Assembly: GCF_000208865.1 (NCBI RefSeq)
Contig: NC_018391.1
Span: forward strand, 1,860,001 to 1,924,000
Origin: Neospora caninum Liverpool
Taxonomy: Eukaryota; Apicomplexa; Conoidasida; Eucoccidiorida; Sarcocystidae
Length of the DNA stretch: 64,000 bases
Reading direction: 5' to 3'
Position numbers and translations under genes: made by a program. Below the pieces are notes generated by a model. That model worked only from the letters and a program-made list of their open reading frames with translations, was not told the DNA's origin and searched no databases. The number at the start of each line of letters is the position of its first letter. The stretch's first letter is position 1. Shown one piece after another: positions 23,345 to 35,643 of this stretch.

Positions 23345-26339
23345 GAGGAAGCCATGGTGTGCGAGCGCGCCGCAAAAGAGTCGGACGGGCACACGCCGCG
23401 TGAGTTGACGCCTGACAACCATAGGGTTCCGCCGTCGTTGATGCTCCTGAGCTCGAGACGATCGTCAGATCGGCTTGGCCCAGAACGCCTTTTTCTCCCT
23501 ACGTGAACTGAACGCACTGAAGCAGCGACGGGAAAACCTGGTTGTTCTTCCGGTGAGGTGATCGGCGTGGCGGCTGCCAAGGCTGGCTCTTGACGAGAAC
23601 CCACAAAGTCGCAAATCGTTTGTCCATGCTCCAACAGGTGTCCCGCTCTGCTTATAGCCTTCCCGTTTTTCAGCCTGCAAAGAGGCGTTACTTGCCAAGA
23701 ATGTACAGACACACAAAACGACGCCGACGGTTGAAACTGTTCGGCCTTGCGGCAGACCGTGCCTTTTCGGCACGTTGGCTCTCGCGTGAGGAAGACGGCG
23801 GCCGTTTCATTCAGGCCTCGCGTCTTTCCACGAAGGAAAGAGTTACTTTTCGCGGGAGTGCCATGACTTGAAGATATTTCCCTGTTTAGGCGCCGATGGG
23901 ACTCAGGAAATCCCATGCCTGTTGCATTTGCCACGGTGCGTCGGAGTGCATGTCTCGGCATTCTGTAGGGCTCCCTGGTTTTGACGTCAAGAAACGCACT
24001 CCCCAGTGTTGCCGTCGCACGACCGCACTGCTAAGTTACCGACATTTGCGAACTTCAGGATTTGCCCCATCTTGTCTTGAATACCTTTGTGGGTCCAGGG
24101 AGACTCCGCTGGATCACGCGGTGCGACTCTTATCATCGTTTGGAACGGGCCAGCATTGGCTCCAAGATTCCTTTTTCTAATAGTACGCTACAGCGGCCTG
24201 GCACGACGCTACGTCCAGGTGCGTGGCTCAGAGCTTTTTGCTGGGCCACACGAACGCTTGTGCAGCCGTTCTCGCGCTTTTGCAACAGAGCACGGCCGCC
24301 AGGGACACACATGCGTACTGACTCTGGGCTACAGGGTCGCGTCCGAGAACTCTGTGCCGCCGAGCATTTTTGGAGATACGTTCACTCCAGCTGCTCCCGC
24401 CTGAGCATGATTTTAAACCTTCACAGGGGTTCGTCACTCGAGCCGCGTTTAGAGTTAGCCTGAGCCGCGTGTTGGAGGGGCCTCCGCTACCCTCGTCGCA
24501 TGCAGAGAAAGACTGCCCCGTCGCTACGGGAGGCCTGTGCAAAATCGGCGTCCTTCCTTTTTTGCACACGGCGGTTCCCGCGGCCACAGAGAAGGTTTGG
24601 TTGGAACGCATATCAGAGAGGCTGGTACCCGCACACTTATGCGGGCGGGCGTCGCACGTAGCTATACAGGCTTCACACTTGGTTCCTTCGGCTCCTAACT
24701 ACAGTCTACACCCTGACGACCCCACACAACCTCACGACTTTTTTGGCGATTGGATCCGCCTGCTCGAGAAGGTCTGATAAGAACAAAAAACGCGTGTGGG
24801 AACGCGTCCGAGGGAATGTGTTGGAGGGTGGTTCTCTGGCCGCAGCGAGGCGTTCCATGGTGCCGGTGTTCGGGCCAACATACGCAGTTGGGTGTTCAGG
24901 CCGGGGAGAGAGGACGTTCTACGCGAAGCAACCCCCGACGCCCGCGGCAGCTGAACCATCGAATGGATGCGTGTCGTTGATCGCGTTCCAGATTTTCTTT
25001 TTGACTCGAGGTCAGTGAGAGAAACGTCGAGGCGGTTCCTCTCTGGCGTGCCCCGGTGTCTGCGCTGCACGACCAAAGTTTCCACGGGGAGTCTGTGAAG
25101 ACACACGCACCGCTGTGGTCTGTGTCTCTTCCTGCCGCCAAGACGCCTGCCTTCCTGCCGCCAAGACGCCTGCCTTCCTGCCGCCAAGACGCCTGCCTTC
25201 CTGCCGCCAAGACGCCTGCCAAGACCCGTCCAGAAACCACCGGGAGTCTCGGCCAACAAGGTTTCTTCCAAGCCAATGCACATGCGCGATCCCGTCGCGT
25301 CTGTGCACACTGTGTGCGAAAACCTTGTTCACCCGCAGGTAGTTGCTTCGCTTTTTTTACGACTGATTTTAGTCGACAACGAATGACGTGTGTATGTGTG
25401 ACACAGACGACGTGACAAAACCGACCCTGCCGTTCATCCCTGGCGCACCCGGACGGTACTTGTCGATTTGCATGTTGGGAGTGTGCATTCGCGGCGTCTC
25501 ATTTGAGCTCGGATGTTCCTTTTTTGCCGCGCCCAATAGACGGCTCTTTTGCTGCGTGCTTTCGGGACTGACAATCAAACTCCGATTGTTGCAGTGCCTC
25601 TCTATGTCTCCGCTTCGTGCTCTCTTTTGTTATGGAGCACGATTTGGCCTTAACATCTCGGGAAAAGCGGCCTCGACAGCGCATTCCGTCCGAGACGAAA
25701 CAGCGGAGACCGGTTCAGCGAGCGCCTCTTCGGAAAATAAGGCCGTCGCGAGCGTGGCGTCGGGCTTTTCCCCCGCAGGAGGGAACATGCGGAGGAACAG
25801 CCCTGAGCGATCCTGAGTAAGCAACCCAGGGAAAACTCCCGGTCTTCATTTTAAACGACGATGTCCGGTCCTTTTCGTTGGAGCGGAAGCGTCAGGTGAA
25901 AAGAGGAGACTCGACGTCCCCCACTTCTTTGCTCGTGGAACCACCCGCGTTACTGCTGGGCGCGCCGGGGCGGTGGACGAGAACGAAGCTGTAAACAGAG
26001 GACTCCTTCACTTAAAAACTGAGGAGTCAAGTAGGTACAAACTGTACAAGGATTAATTATGTCCTCCTGTGTGCATCCAAGTTGATACTCGGTAATACTC
26101 GGCACCAACGAGAAGAAATTGGACGGATGCGCTATGGACGCACGGGCGTGAGTTGGGCTGTTGTTCTGTCTCCTCCCGTCACGTCCACTATGTGACGCCG
26201 GGAAATCGAGATTCTCTGTGGGGAGAACGCCGTCTGTTCGAGGGGCTGCCAGCAGACCTTCTATCGGCATTGCATCAAATATCTCGACCTCTCGTTCTCT
26301 CGTCCCTTCCCCGCTCTGGAGCAACCGCCTGTCTCCACC
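23345..26339. other. Intergenic region
   Basis: I find no supported exon in this 3-kb gap. It probably holds the 3' UTR of the membrane-protein gene and the promoter and 5' UTR of the coiled-coil gene. Open frames here are short or mirror the 26-kb exon. Confidence 0.5.
25129..25220. repeat. 23-bp minisatellite, four perfect copies
   Basis: The unit ttcctgccgccaagacgcct+gcc is repeated four times without a mismatch, followed by a partial unit. It sits in non-coding sequence about 1.1 kb upstream of the coiled-coil gene. Perfect copies imply recent expansion and likely strain polymorphism. Confidence 0.9.
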
Positions 26340-28869
26340 ATGGCGCCCGCCGGCTTCCAGTCCGGTCGAAGCCAGCAAAGCCGGCTGGCGAACCGTGGCG
26401 GCGCTCCAAAGGCGCACAAACGCCTCCATTTGACGCCACTGCATCTTCTCGCGTTTTCCTTCGCCGCAGGGCTTTCCCTTCTGCACTCGCCCGCGTCGCC
26501 CCGCTGGGCTCTCCTCGCGCCGCTGCCGGCCATCGTCTCCACGGAGGCGGTGGTTGCCGACGTTGTGCGACGCGCCAAGGACGCCGTCGGTCACGGGTGG
26601 CGAAACGGTTCTCGCCAAATAGCTGAGCAGTTTGGCGTCTCTCACGCGTATATGAAAACTGTTTTGCCGCGGTCCGATCCCCTGGGTTTCGAGAAGTACA
26701 AGCTCCTCGCGAGCCGCTACGCAGAGTTGACGCAAGAAATCCGCGACGCAGCAGGCACGAAAGATTTCGAAGCCATCGTCAAACGCAGCGGGCGTGAGCA
26801 AGAGGCGCTCCTCGAGGAGGTAGACAGAGTCCTGGAGCAGGCTCTCGACCCGAGTCTCCGTCCCCAACTTTCTGGCACCAGGCACGCTCGGCGCGGGGCG
26901 AACGCGGCGCACCGCGAGTCCACGGGATCCGCTTCTTCTTCCCGGACGTCTTCTGGCCGCGAGCGAAGCGAACACAGCCGGTGGGGGTTGCCGCCCGAAA
27001 AGCGCGTGCAGAGTGTCCGCAGCGCGAGGCCGGAGGGTTCCCAAGTGCGACACGGGGACTCTCCAGGTGTCGACGGAGGAGACGCGTACGGGATTGAACT
27101 CACTCCCGAGCAACGCCTGGAACGGGGCAGTCTGCTCCAGCGGCTGGTCCTGGTTTCGTACCGTCAGAGACAGGCGGCCTCCGAGGAAGAAGCCACGCGC
27201 CTGGAAGAGACGAAGCAGCGCTTGCTTCACCAGTTAATGGAGTTCGATGCGCGCGTGCAAAGGCAGAGATACGAAGGCCCCAGCAGCTTTTTCAATAGAG
27301 AGGACGCGATGAATCAGGTCATGGAGGAACGGCTGCGGCGAGAACAGCACGTGGCGGCACGGATGGTTGAGGCGGAGATGGTGCTCGAGGAAACTGTAAG
27401 AAGTCTTGGAGACGCGCGCGCCGTGCTCACGGAGCTCGAAGCGGTGCCAGGCCACGCAGCACAGATCCGTGAGAGGATCAGCACGAAGCTGGACGAACTC
27501 AGGGAGGCGACAGCTGCGCGCGAAGGGTGCGTGTTGGACGCGTTCATCCTCTCTGGAGGCCTCGAGAACGAAACTCAGAACCTGGTTGCGAGCGCGAGGG
27601 CCCGCGGCGGAGAGAGTCTCGGACGTGTCCGAACCGCCTTGAGCCGCTGCGCAGCCGGCGTCAACAGCCTGGATGCGCTGATACGCGAGGTCGGGGGGAT
27701 CGAAGACCCAGGACTTCAAAGCCGCGCACACACGTACTCGGAGCGAAGGCACGTCATGCAATTTGAAACTGCTCAGGTAAGGACTGACGCCTGACTGTCG
27801 CGCGCACTCGACGTGCGTTCCGGAGAGCGCCGAGAAGGCGTGTGTGGGGAAGACGGGGACTGTTGCTGGCGAGCGGCTCGGAGCCACGCAGGCGACGCAC
27901 GGGCCTGCATCTGGACGTGGGGCTCTGCGGAACGGCTTTTTCGCAGCGATCGCGAAGCCGCGCGAGAGAGAGGCGCGCGAGAGAGAGGCGCGCGAGAGAG
28001 GCGCGCGAGAGAGAGGCGCGCGAGAGAGTCGGTCTGGGGAATGTTTTTCCGACAGGAAACACGCGTGTGGGGCTGTGTGTCTGTGTCAGATCCAAGCTGC
28101 TGCGGAACGCATCGTCACCGATATGGAGGTGAAGCAGTTGCAATTGGAAACGGAGGCAGGCAAGCTTCAAGAGGTTGTGGGGGCGATCTCGGAGGCGTGT
28201 TTGGCTTTCTTCAAGAAGGAGGAAGAGCGCTTGCAGGCCGTTTCGAGTAAAGTTGCGGAACGCGTGACTCCACTTCTCGCAGCTCTTCAGCGCATTTTCG
28301 AAACCGCCGCTGCTCTTGGTCAGAAGCAAGACTTGGAAGCGGCGCAAGCGGCGCAGCAACATCTCGGTCGCGCGAGCGCCGGTGTGGACCGATTGCCCAG
28401 CACGGCTCTGCCCCCGGCCGAGTCGGTTCCGGAGAGCCAAGAAGACACCGTAGAATTCAAGGCTCTGAAGCTCCAAAAGGAACTGGAGCCGATCGTGTCT
28501 GAAGTGAGCGGGGTGTCGACCGACGCGCGAACGGCGGAGCGCCAAATCATGGCACTGATGGCGGCTGTGGCGACTCTTCCCGCGGATGCGGGGACCGCTT
28601 TAGCCACGAACATCGCACGAGTCCACGACGCGATTACCAGAGCTGAGCAAGGTGTTGTCGCTGCGTTGAGTCAAGCGCAGGCACAGGTGTCGGTGGTGGT
28701 CTCAAAGGCTCGCCGAAGTCGTCAGGCTGCTGCCAGCTTCGGCGCATTTCGTCTGATGCATCCGACGTCGTGGCCAAGTCCACATTTGCGAAACGACGGA
28801 GCACGGCTAGGTCAAATGAATGCGGATGCAAGGCTGCGTCAGGCATCTGCGTGGACAGGCCACAATTAG
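26340..28869 (+). CDS. Secreted coiled-coil protein, family unknown
   Basis: Two exons join in phase 0: 26340-27776 (479 codons, donor GTAAGG) and 28090-28869 (acceptor CTGTGTCAG, stop TAG), giving 738 residues. The ATG context is CCACCATGG. After a basic 30-residue leader comes a hydrophobic segment (LHLLAFSFAAGLSLL, residues about 34-48) that looks like a recessed signal peptide. The rest is mostly helical and Glu/Gln/Arg/Ala-rich. There are coiled-coil stretches around residues 125-175, 255-380 and 480-690, separated by a Ser/Arg-rich disordered segment (about 180-245). No transmembrane helix follows the signal. No catalytic motif is visible. A soluble cargo of dense granules, rhoptries or the parasitophorous vacuole would fit, but this is inference; an apicoplast leader is the main alternative. 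Confidence 0.8.
27957..28029. repeat. Intronic GCGCGAGAGAG repeat
   Basis: About five imperfect copies of a 13-15-bp unit (gcgcgcgagagagag) lie inside the single intron of the coiled-coil gene, about 60 bp before the acceptor. Confidence 0.8.
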
Positions 28870-31779
28870 GGCGGATTGCCGGACCCGTCGAAACCCCTTT
28901 AGCGAAAGCGTGAACCGTTCAGGCGTGTGTATTATCCGGCAAACTCAACACCCTGGACGGTTCTCGCGATGCAGCTGCCTCTCTTCGCTTCCAGTGATTG
29001 ACGGCAAAAATGCGCCGAGAGGGTGGTGCCGAAGATGTCAGACGAGACGTGAAGGGACGGAAAACGCGAAGGTGTAGAGTGCGAGATGCGGCACCAAAAT
29101 ATTCCTGCATCTGTTCAATGTGATCTTGTGGCTGTCCTCCCGTCTGGATAGTTGCGGTGTACCAAAGAAATGACAGAGAGCGTTGTTTTTGGATGCAGCG
29201 GAGGATAGGGAAGAGTTTCGGAAGTGGGCATTTTACTTTTGAAACGGGAGGTAGTTGTTCTCGAAATGAGACGCACCTGGAGGACCGGATTTTCCTTTCG
29301 GGGAGTAGCGTGTGGAACCTCGTGGAAGAAAGGGCGTTTGAGGAATGCAGGTAAAACGAGATGTAGCGAACCCTGAACTAGCAGTGCATTCATTCTGGGA
29401 TAACTGGTCTTTCGTGTGTCGTCTCAGTGGAAGTCGTTGCGGAAATATGGGTTATATGTGCGGAAAACCCGAATTTTAACGGCCAAGAAATAGGATAGAA
29501 CCATGCCGCGCACGGAACTGCCAGGCAGCATCGAGAGTCACCGAAACAACCCGAGCCGCTTTTGCCCTAAACACGAAGCGGTCCCAGCTCCATGTGTGTG
29601 CCGGATTGATGAACTCGTGAAGCAAACTGCCCCACGAGCGTCACCAGTTGATGCAGGCCCTCGCCGTCTAAAAAAAAAGTGCCTGCCGGCGCAATCAACT
29701 GCGAACCTGGAGAGGCCGGGTGTATTCAAAGCTCTAAAAGTGGGAAGGAGATGCGCCACGATCGTCCGGGAAACACGTAACATTTTCCTCGCCACGGATG
29801 AGCGCGACACGCGGAGAAACTGCAACCGAGTAATCCAGAGATGGATCGCGCTCTGCTAGGAAAAACCAGCTATGACCCGCTGGCCGAAAACGCCCGTCAC
29901 ACATGAAAGAAACATACCTGCAAACCTCCCGTCGTTCGTGATAGACAAGAAATGATACCCATGAGTAGCATCAGGTTCTAGACATTGCTGGTACACAGGC
30001 CGCCCGTCTGAATTTGACTGCCGTTCCACCACATTGTTCAGTGAGATGCTGGCGTGTGTTAGCCCGGATCTCGAACACCCGTGGAGTTGAACGTTTTGTC
30101 CCGACACGTTGGACAGGACTCACGTTTCTTCCATCTGCGCATTCCGCGCTCCCCTCGAAGCGTAGAATCACCAGACACACAGCCTCTCTCTCACGCAGCC
30201 ACTGCGTATATGGACGGCGCCTTTCTTTTTCGCAGTTACGCGCTGCTGATCGACATCGTCACGCGGCGTTGCGTCCTAAACTCGACGGAATCGAATCCCT
30301 TTCGCTCGAACGGTAAGAGAGTTTTTTCTAGAGAGCATATGCCCCATTTTTGACCTTTTCCGCTCTCGTCCAGTCCAGAAGAGCGGTGTAGTTTGTGGTG
30401 GTGTTTCTGTGCCTTTTACACGGTCTCAACGCCTGTTTTTCGGCTGCGTTGTGTGTGTTTCAAAACGAACCTGGTCACACACATGGCTACCTGATGAATT
30501 CAAGGATGCTGCGACACGTTCGTGTGCGTGGCAGCTTTCTGCAACAGCGGCAGTTTGATATAGTGAACCACTGGTCGTGTTGCCTCACGAGAAAAAATCC
30601 TCGCTGTCTCAGTTGCAACTCTTTTCGATGTCGATGCTCGCAAGACGTGCCTCGCTCGGACGCCGGGCCAGAGGATTGACTCGTTCGCCTTCGAAAGCGA
30701 AGTGCACTTTTAGCAGAAACAGAAGAAACGTTACCGGCAACAGCCTCGGTTCTTCGTTTCATGCTGATGAGTGTGTGAAGAAAAAGCAAGATCTGAAGCG
30801 CCATCTCTCCGCAGCCCGCTACTCGGCTTCAGCCCCCCATCAGTTCGCGTGTCTTCGCCAAAAAAGCGCGCGGGTCACACGACATGCCCAGGAACTTTCA
30901 CTTTTCTAGATTCGTGGTAACTCTTCGATTTCGTTGCGCGATTCAATGTGTACGACGCGTGCCATTTACAACCCTGCTTCTATCCTGTCCAGTTTCATCG
31001 GCGATTCCACTATGGATTTAGCGCAAATCACGCCGGCTTCTCGGGGAGAGGTATCCCCTACATGACCGACTCTCTCTCGACATGCCTACGCGCGCCTGCG
31101 CATGGACTGTATAAGCAATTGCTGTTTTTCAATCCCAGCTCCGTTGAAAGATGTTCTAGGCAAGGTTTTCTGCTATCCGACCAGATGAGCCGTTGGAACT
31201 TCTCGGCAAACCACCGGCCCTCCCGCCCGGGGTGTATATACGGCGCGGGTCTCGCGTCTCCCGAGGATCTCATAATTCAGCCAAAATCCAATCCTCACTG
31301 GAGGCGTTTTTCGCGAGCGGCTCTCCGCTGCTCAAAGTAACAAAGGTTCTTTGGAGGAGCAGATGTTTTTGTCCGCCGTTCCTTCGTTCCTCCACCTCAC
31401 ACCTGTCTTTTCGAGTTTCCTGCCGTCCCTTCGGACCTGTCAGCCGCTGCGTGTCTGTCTTCTCGCTCTGCTGCGTGTCTTCTCTCCTCTCACCCCTTTC
31501 CCTTCTTTCTTCCGTTCGTCGTCCCGTTCTTCTATCTCCACTTCGAACTCCCCTCCTGTTGACATACCAGCCCAACAAGTCGCGTCGCGTACGGCGTGTC
31601 TTACTTCATAGCTCTCTTCGATTCGTCAAGGCGCGCGACGTTCGCGTGCCGGCTCATATTCTCGCTCTTCACTTCCGCTCGTCTTCTCGAGCACACTGAA
31701 GAAATCTCCTTTCACAGCGCGATAGGGTCTCAGCGCTTGGCTGGGAAAAAGGGATTGTGCACTGCTTTCGCTCGACGGA
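28870..31779. other. Intergenic region
   Basis: This 2.9-kb gap is less GC-rich than its neighbours and shows no chain of spliceable exons. A short frame at 30210-30311 ends at a GTAAGA donor-like site but has no partner exon. The 31350-31779 part is pyrimidine-rich and may be 5' UTR or promoter of the next gene. Confidence 0.45.
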
Positions 31780-33048
31780 ATGTTTCCGCGGCCCCGCCGG
31801 AGATTTGCTTTCGCGGCTGTCCATGATATGGACGCGCCGTCGGCTTCTTTCGTTCAAAGCGTGAACCAAAATGGAGATGCGCGTGAGGGAGAACTGCCTT
31901 CGCTTGATGCTGCGACGGCGAAAGCTGGCTCGGAAGGACTGCTGACGAAACAGTTTGGCGGCAGGAAGGCCGCGTCGAGCAATCCCGCGTCCGGTGACCG
32001 TTCCCCGCTGGGTCGCGGCTCTCACCCTTCATCAGGCCTTGCCTCTCACGACAGTCTGCTGGCTCTTCTCCGGTCGCTTGGTTCCGATGAAAAGGAAACC
32101 ACAGACGGCGCGGTTGGTCCGGCTGCCGACCAGAGCACCCCATCTCGCGTCGGCGATGCTTCCCCGCTGCCGAAGAAAGGCGCCTCGTTATCTTCTCGTT
32201 TTGCAGCCTCCACCCTAAAGCCTGCTTCGAAGGTATCCTCGTTGTCTTCTCTCCCTGGATCCCGCACCGGAAGGTCAGCGTCTGGCGTCGCTCTGGTGCA
32301 GAAGGCAAGCTTGCGAGGCAAGGGCCCCGCTGGACCGCTCAGTCCTCCCGCACCTTCCGGTCCAGCTCTTTTGCCCAAAGGCGGATCCCGGAGCTCGGTC
32401 AGGGAACCGATGGCGGAGGGGAAAGAGAACGCTGTGGGTGAACTGGAGAGAACCGGGCCCCGGCAACACTCGGAGAAGGAAGGCGAGAAGAAGAGCCGCG
32501 CGTCGAGTACGTCCGGGTCTGCCGCACAGGGTGACAGCCCGACACTCCTGAATGCCGCCTCTCTGTATCCTCCGGAGAGATCCTCATTCTTTTCCTCCGA
32601 GTTCAGTTACGTCGCAGAAGACGAGGGGCCATTCGATGCACTCTCTCCCTCTCAGTCAGCGCGCCGGTCACTGGGCTCAGCGCGGTGGTCTGCGCAAGAA
32701 CAGGAGGAACAGGGTAGGGAAGACAGAGTCTTGCCTCTGTTGACTCTTCCCGTACAAACCCTTCCTCTTGGCGGGGAACAGGACGTGTCCAACGGCCTCG
32801 CGAGTCCCAGAGAACCGACTGCTCAGGGGGTTTCCAAGGACCGCTCTTTGCCCTGGGAGCAGGCTGCGGCGGCCCACGTACAACAAGACAGAGAGCGGTT
32901 TGCAGAGGATCATTCTCGAGCCCGGTTTCCTCTCGTCTCCGATCTGTTCTCCCCGACAGACAAGACCGCTTATCTAGGTCAGAACGCTAAAAACCGAACA
33001 GATGAAGTTTCTGAACTGCAGTTCTTTCCTCTGTGCAAAAACGACTAG
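31780..33048 (+). CDS. Disordered Ser/Pro-rich protein, probable 5' exon of the filamin gene
   Basis: An open frame of 422 codons starts at a true ATG (31780; a second ATG lies 16 codons on). It is rich in Ser, Pro, Gly and Lys and low in hydrophobic residues, so it is probably disordered. A KEN tripeptide (about residue 215) and a better-ordered motif (SSEFSYVAEDEGPFDALSP) occur in the second half. It may stop at 33048 as a single-exon gene. Alternatively, a GTCAGA donor at 32978 joins in phase to a small exon at 33404-33446 (encoding MLDAYGKPRRRRA) and then to 33630-33842. That would place it at the 5' end of the downstream filamin-repeat gene, which otherwise lacks a start codon. I cannot prove the last junction. 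Confidence 0.6.
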   Translation: MFPRPRRRFAFAAVHDMDAPSASFVQSVNQNGDAREGELPSLDAATAKAGSEGLLTKQFGGRKAASSNPASGDRSPLGRGSHPSSGLASHDSLLALLRSLGSDEKETTDGAVGPAADQSTPSRVGDASPLPKKGASLSSRFAASTLKPASKVSSLSSLPGSRTGRSASGVALVQKASLRGKGPAGPLSPPAPSGPALLPKGGSRSSVREPMAEGKENAVGELERTGPRQHSEKEGEKKSRASSTSGSAAQGDSPTLLNAASLYPPERSSFFSSEFSYVAEDEGPFDALSPSQSARRSLGSARWSAQEQEEQGREDRVLPLLTLPVQTLPLGGEQDVSNGLASPREPTAQGVSKDRSLPWEQAAAAHVQQDRERFAEDHSRARFPLVSDLFSPTDKTAYLGQNAKNRTDEVSELQFFPLCKND

Positions 33049-34378
33049 AGGGACGGGCCACGAGAAAGAAAGAATCAGAGCGTGTTGGCCGGCCAGCTAC
33101 TTTGTCGCGCCTCAGACCCGTATATGTATGCACGCATCTCTCGATAGTGAACGCCTTCTGCCGCCGCGATGCTCTGGACATTTCTCGCCGTGTGAATGGC
33201 TTCGAATGCGATAGTGGAGCCCAGCGCGGCCATACCGTGCCCGGCACTTTCGAAAAGATTCGCGTACCTGTTTTTGCCTGCATGGAACGCAAGTGCGTAT
33301 GAACGCACACACGCATATGTCGTAGGCTCTCTTCTGCTGAATGTATCGTCCACGGCGGTGTCGTCCACAGGAGCAGTTTCGACGTTTGCTGTTTTTCCTG
33401 TAGGCATGCTGGACGCGTACGGCAAACCGAGACGGAGGCGAGCTCTGTAAGCCGTCCAACACAAAGTGGATCGACGTGGGACACACGCAGCAGACGACCT
33501 TTCCCTAGGTGTTCCACGACGAAGATGCACAAGGCTGTCTCTCCCCTTCGATAGTTGTCTAGCTGCTTCGCCGCCGGTGTACACAAGAGCCACCAGACAG
33601 AACTCATCAACTCTAATGTCTGGCTTCAGCTGTTTTTGCGAGAAGCGACTTGTGCGTGCACGTCGTCAAGATCTCTTTTCCACCCTGCTACCTCCGCCTC
33701 GGGACACATCGAGCCCTCGTGACACGTTCTGGTACTCCGCATCGAGTCTGCCTTTCTTGCCTTATTCGCGTGGCCACGTGCGAGACTGTACGAATTGCAT
33801 GCAAACACTGTGGCATCAGTGCCAATGGAACGCTTTCAACTTGTGAGCCTGCATGTAAACGTGCAACCCAGGATTTCTTCTTCTGCGTTTTGCCTCCTGG
33901 TCTCAGGCTCACAGCTCCTTCGTCGGCTCTTTTTGTCCCTCCGTTACACGAGGCAAGTCGCCTTGTCTCGAACAAAGGAGATCCTGACCCTTGGAACTTT
34001 CGTCGTTTCTCACGCCCTGTTTCTTGTTTCCGCGGCCGATATTTCGTTCTCTAGGTTTCGGTCACCTTTTTGCCTTTGCGTTCTTTTTCGCTCGCGCTCT
34101 CTCCTGCGTGTTTGGACGTTTGTCTTGTCGATTCGAGTTCCTTGCGGCAGCTGCTTCTCTGTGATCGGCTTCTGTTCGATCTTCATCACCTTGTTTCGCG
34201 ATGGCGTGCCAAGGAAACACCCGTCTCACCCCCGCATCCCCCCTGTGTCGCCTTGGAGCCTGACCTGTCTCGCGTCCTTCCATCGCTTCGCCCACCTTGC
34301 TTCTCTGCCCGAGCCGCGCCCTGTTCGTTTCGTCTCCGTCTACTTCTGTCTCTTTTTCGTCTCTTCTCGCTTTTCTAG
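33049..34378. other. Probable introns and short exons 5' of the filamin repeats
   Basis: Two candidate exons are visible. The first is 33404-33446 (acceptor TTTTTCCTGTAG, donor GTAAGC). The second is 33630-33842 (acceptor TGGCTTCAG, donor GTGAGC) and encodes a Cys-rich stretch ending CTNCMQTLWHQCQW. From 33850 to 34378 the sequence is C/T-rich and intron-like, running into the strong acceptor CGCTTTTCTAG at 34378. Confidence 0.4.
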
Positions 34379-35605
34379 GACCTCGAATGTGGGGAGTTCC
34401 GGCCGGCGCATGATTTGAAGTCGGAGGCAGACGCCGCGCTATGCCGCGTTTTCGGCCCCGGTCTCGAGCACGCGGAGGCGGGGCGCCTCGCGAACGTAAG
34501 CAGAAATGGAGCTTTTCTCTGCAGTGAACGCTCATGCAGTTGGTGCCTTTGCGGCGTAGACCCTTCCCTTCCAGTTCCCCTTGGTCTTCTGAAGCTCAAC
34601 AGCATCCCAGTGCCGTTACGACGTGTGCCTGTCTTTTGAGGAGACAACACGGGGCACTTTCTCTCGGATCGAAAATCGCGATGGGAATACGAAAAGTATA
34701 CCTTTCCGTGCGCTTCCGTTTTTTCACGCCGCTCTGGACCGGCGCACGCCTTTCCAGCTCGTCGCGCACAGACCTCTGACGCCCGTGGGAAGCGTTTCCT
34801 TTTGCCGCAGAGTTGCGTTTTCTTGATGCCTCTTTTACGCGCATGCCGCGGCCTTCAGAGGCAGTCGGCGGGTTTGGTGTCATGTGAAATGCTTCACTCT
34901 TCAGTGCGCCTGCAGGCTGATTCCTCGTTCACGACTTCCGTCATCCAGCGCGTGCATCGCTGCAGCTGGAAAAGCTGCAGATGCTAGCTTTCGCCGTCTG
35001 TCATGACACTCTGTGGAGGGAGCGCGCGTGGAAACAGTGCGGGGGAGTGAGGCAGATAAGTGAGAATGGGATGCGAGGAAGCGTTGTCCAACCACGTGGA
35101 AAGAGGCTCAAGTGCGTCGTGCCGTCGTCCTGGTGACTGTTTCCACTTTCAGTTCACAATCCAGGCCGTCAACGCCGACGGGGCCTTCCTGCGAAGCGGA
35201 GACGCCTCGTTCACGGTCTACGTGGACCGTGCGAAAGTCCCAGCGGCTGAGCGGCCTGGGACGCGGTGGAGAAACGGGCAAGACACAGACGGCCCGGAAG
35301 ACGACTACGACTCCGACGCTGAGAGACTGAATCAGTATCGGCCTCCAGGCACCCGATCGGCGCACCGAAGAAGAAAGGATACGCTCGACGGATACGTGTA
35401 CAACCGCGGAGACGGAACCTACACAGTAGGCATAAACGGCAGATTCCGCCGACAAATTGGGCCAAAGGACCAAACGAGAAAGACATGCGTGCGCTCATAA
35501 TGGTAGTGCTTCAGTCGACTCGCACCGTGAACCCATATATCGATATATGTATACCTGCAACGGTATCTATATATATTCATATATATATATATATTTACAT
35601 ACAAA

Positions 35606-35643
<38 letters not shown>

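Noticed and set aside
25950..27230. Minus-strand frame of 426 codons opposite the coiled-coil gene
   Set aside because: It is the mirror of a strongly supported exon with an ATG in good context and a clean donor. Its translation shows no domain.
30081..30353. Frame containing SYALLIDIV, briefly resembling a retroelement aspartic protease core
   Set aside because: There is no DTG/DSG catalytic triad, no reverse transcriptase or integrase motif nearby, and no flanking repeats.
33795..34418. Plus-strand frame of 207 codons rich in Phe, Leu, Ser and Arg
   Set aside because: The sequence is a polypyrimidine-rich intron running into a strong acceptor at 34378. The hydrophobic translation is an artefact of C/T-rich DNA.
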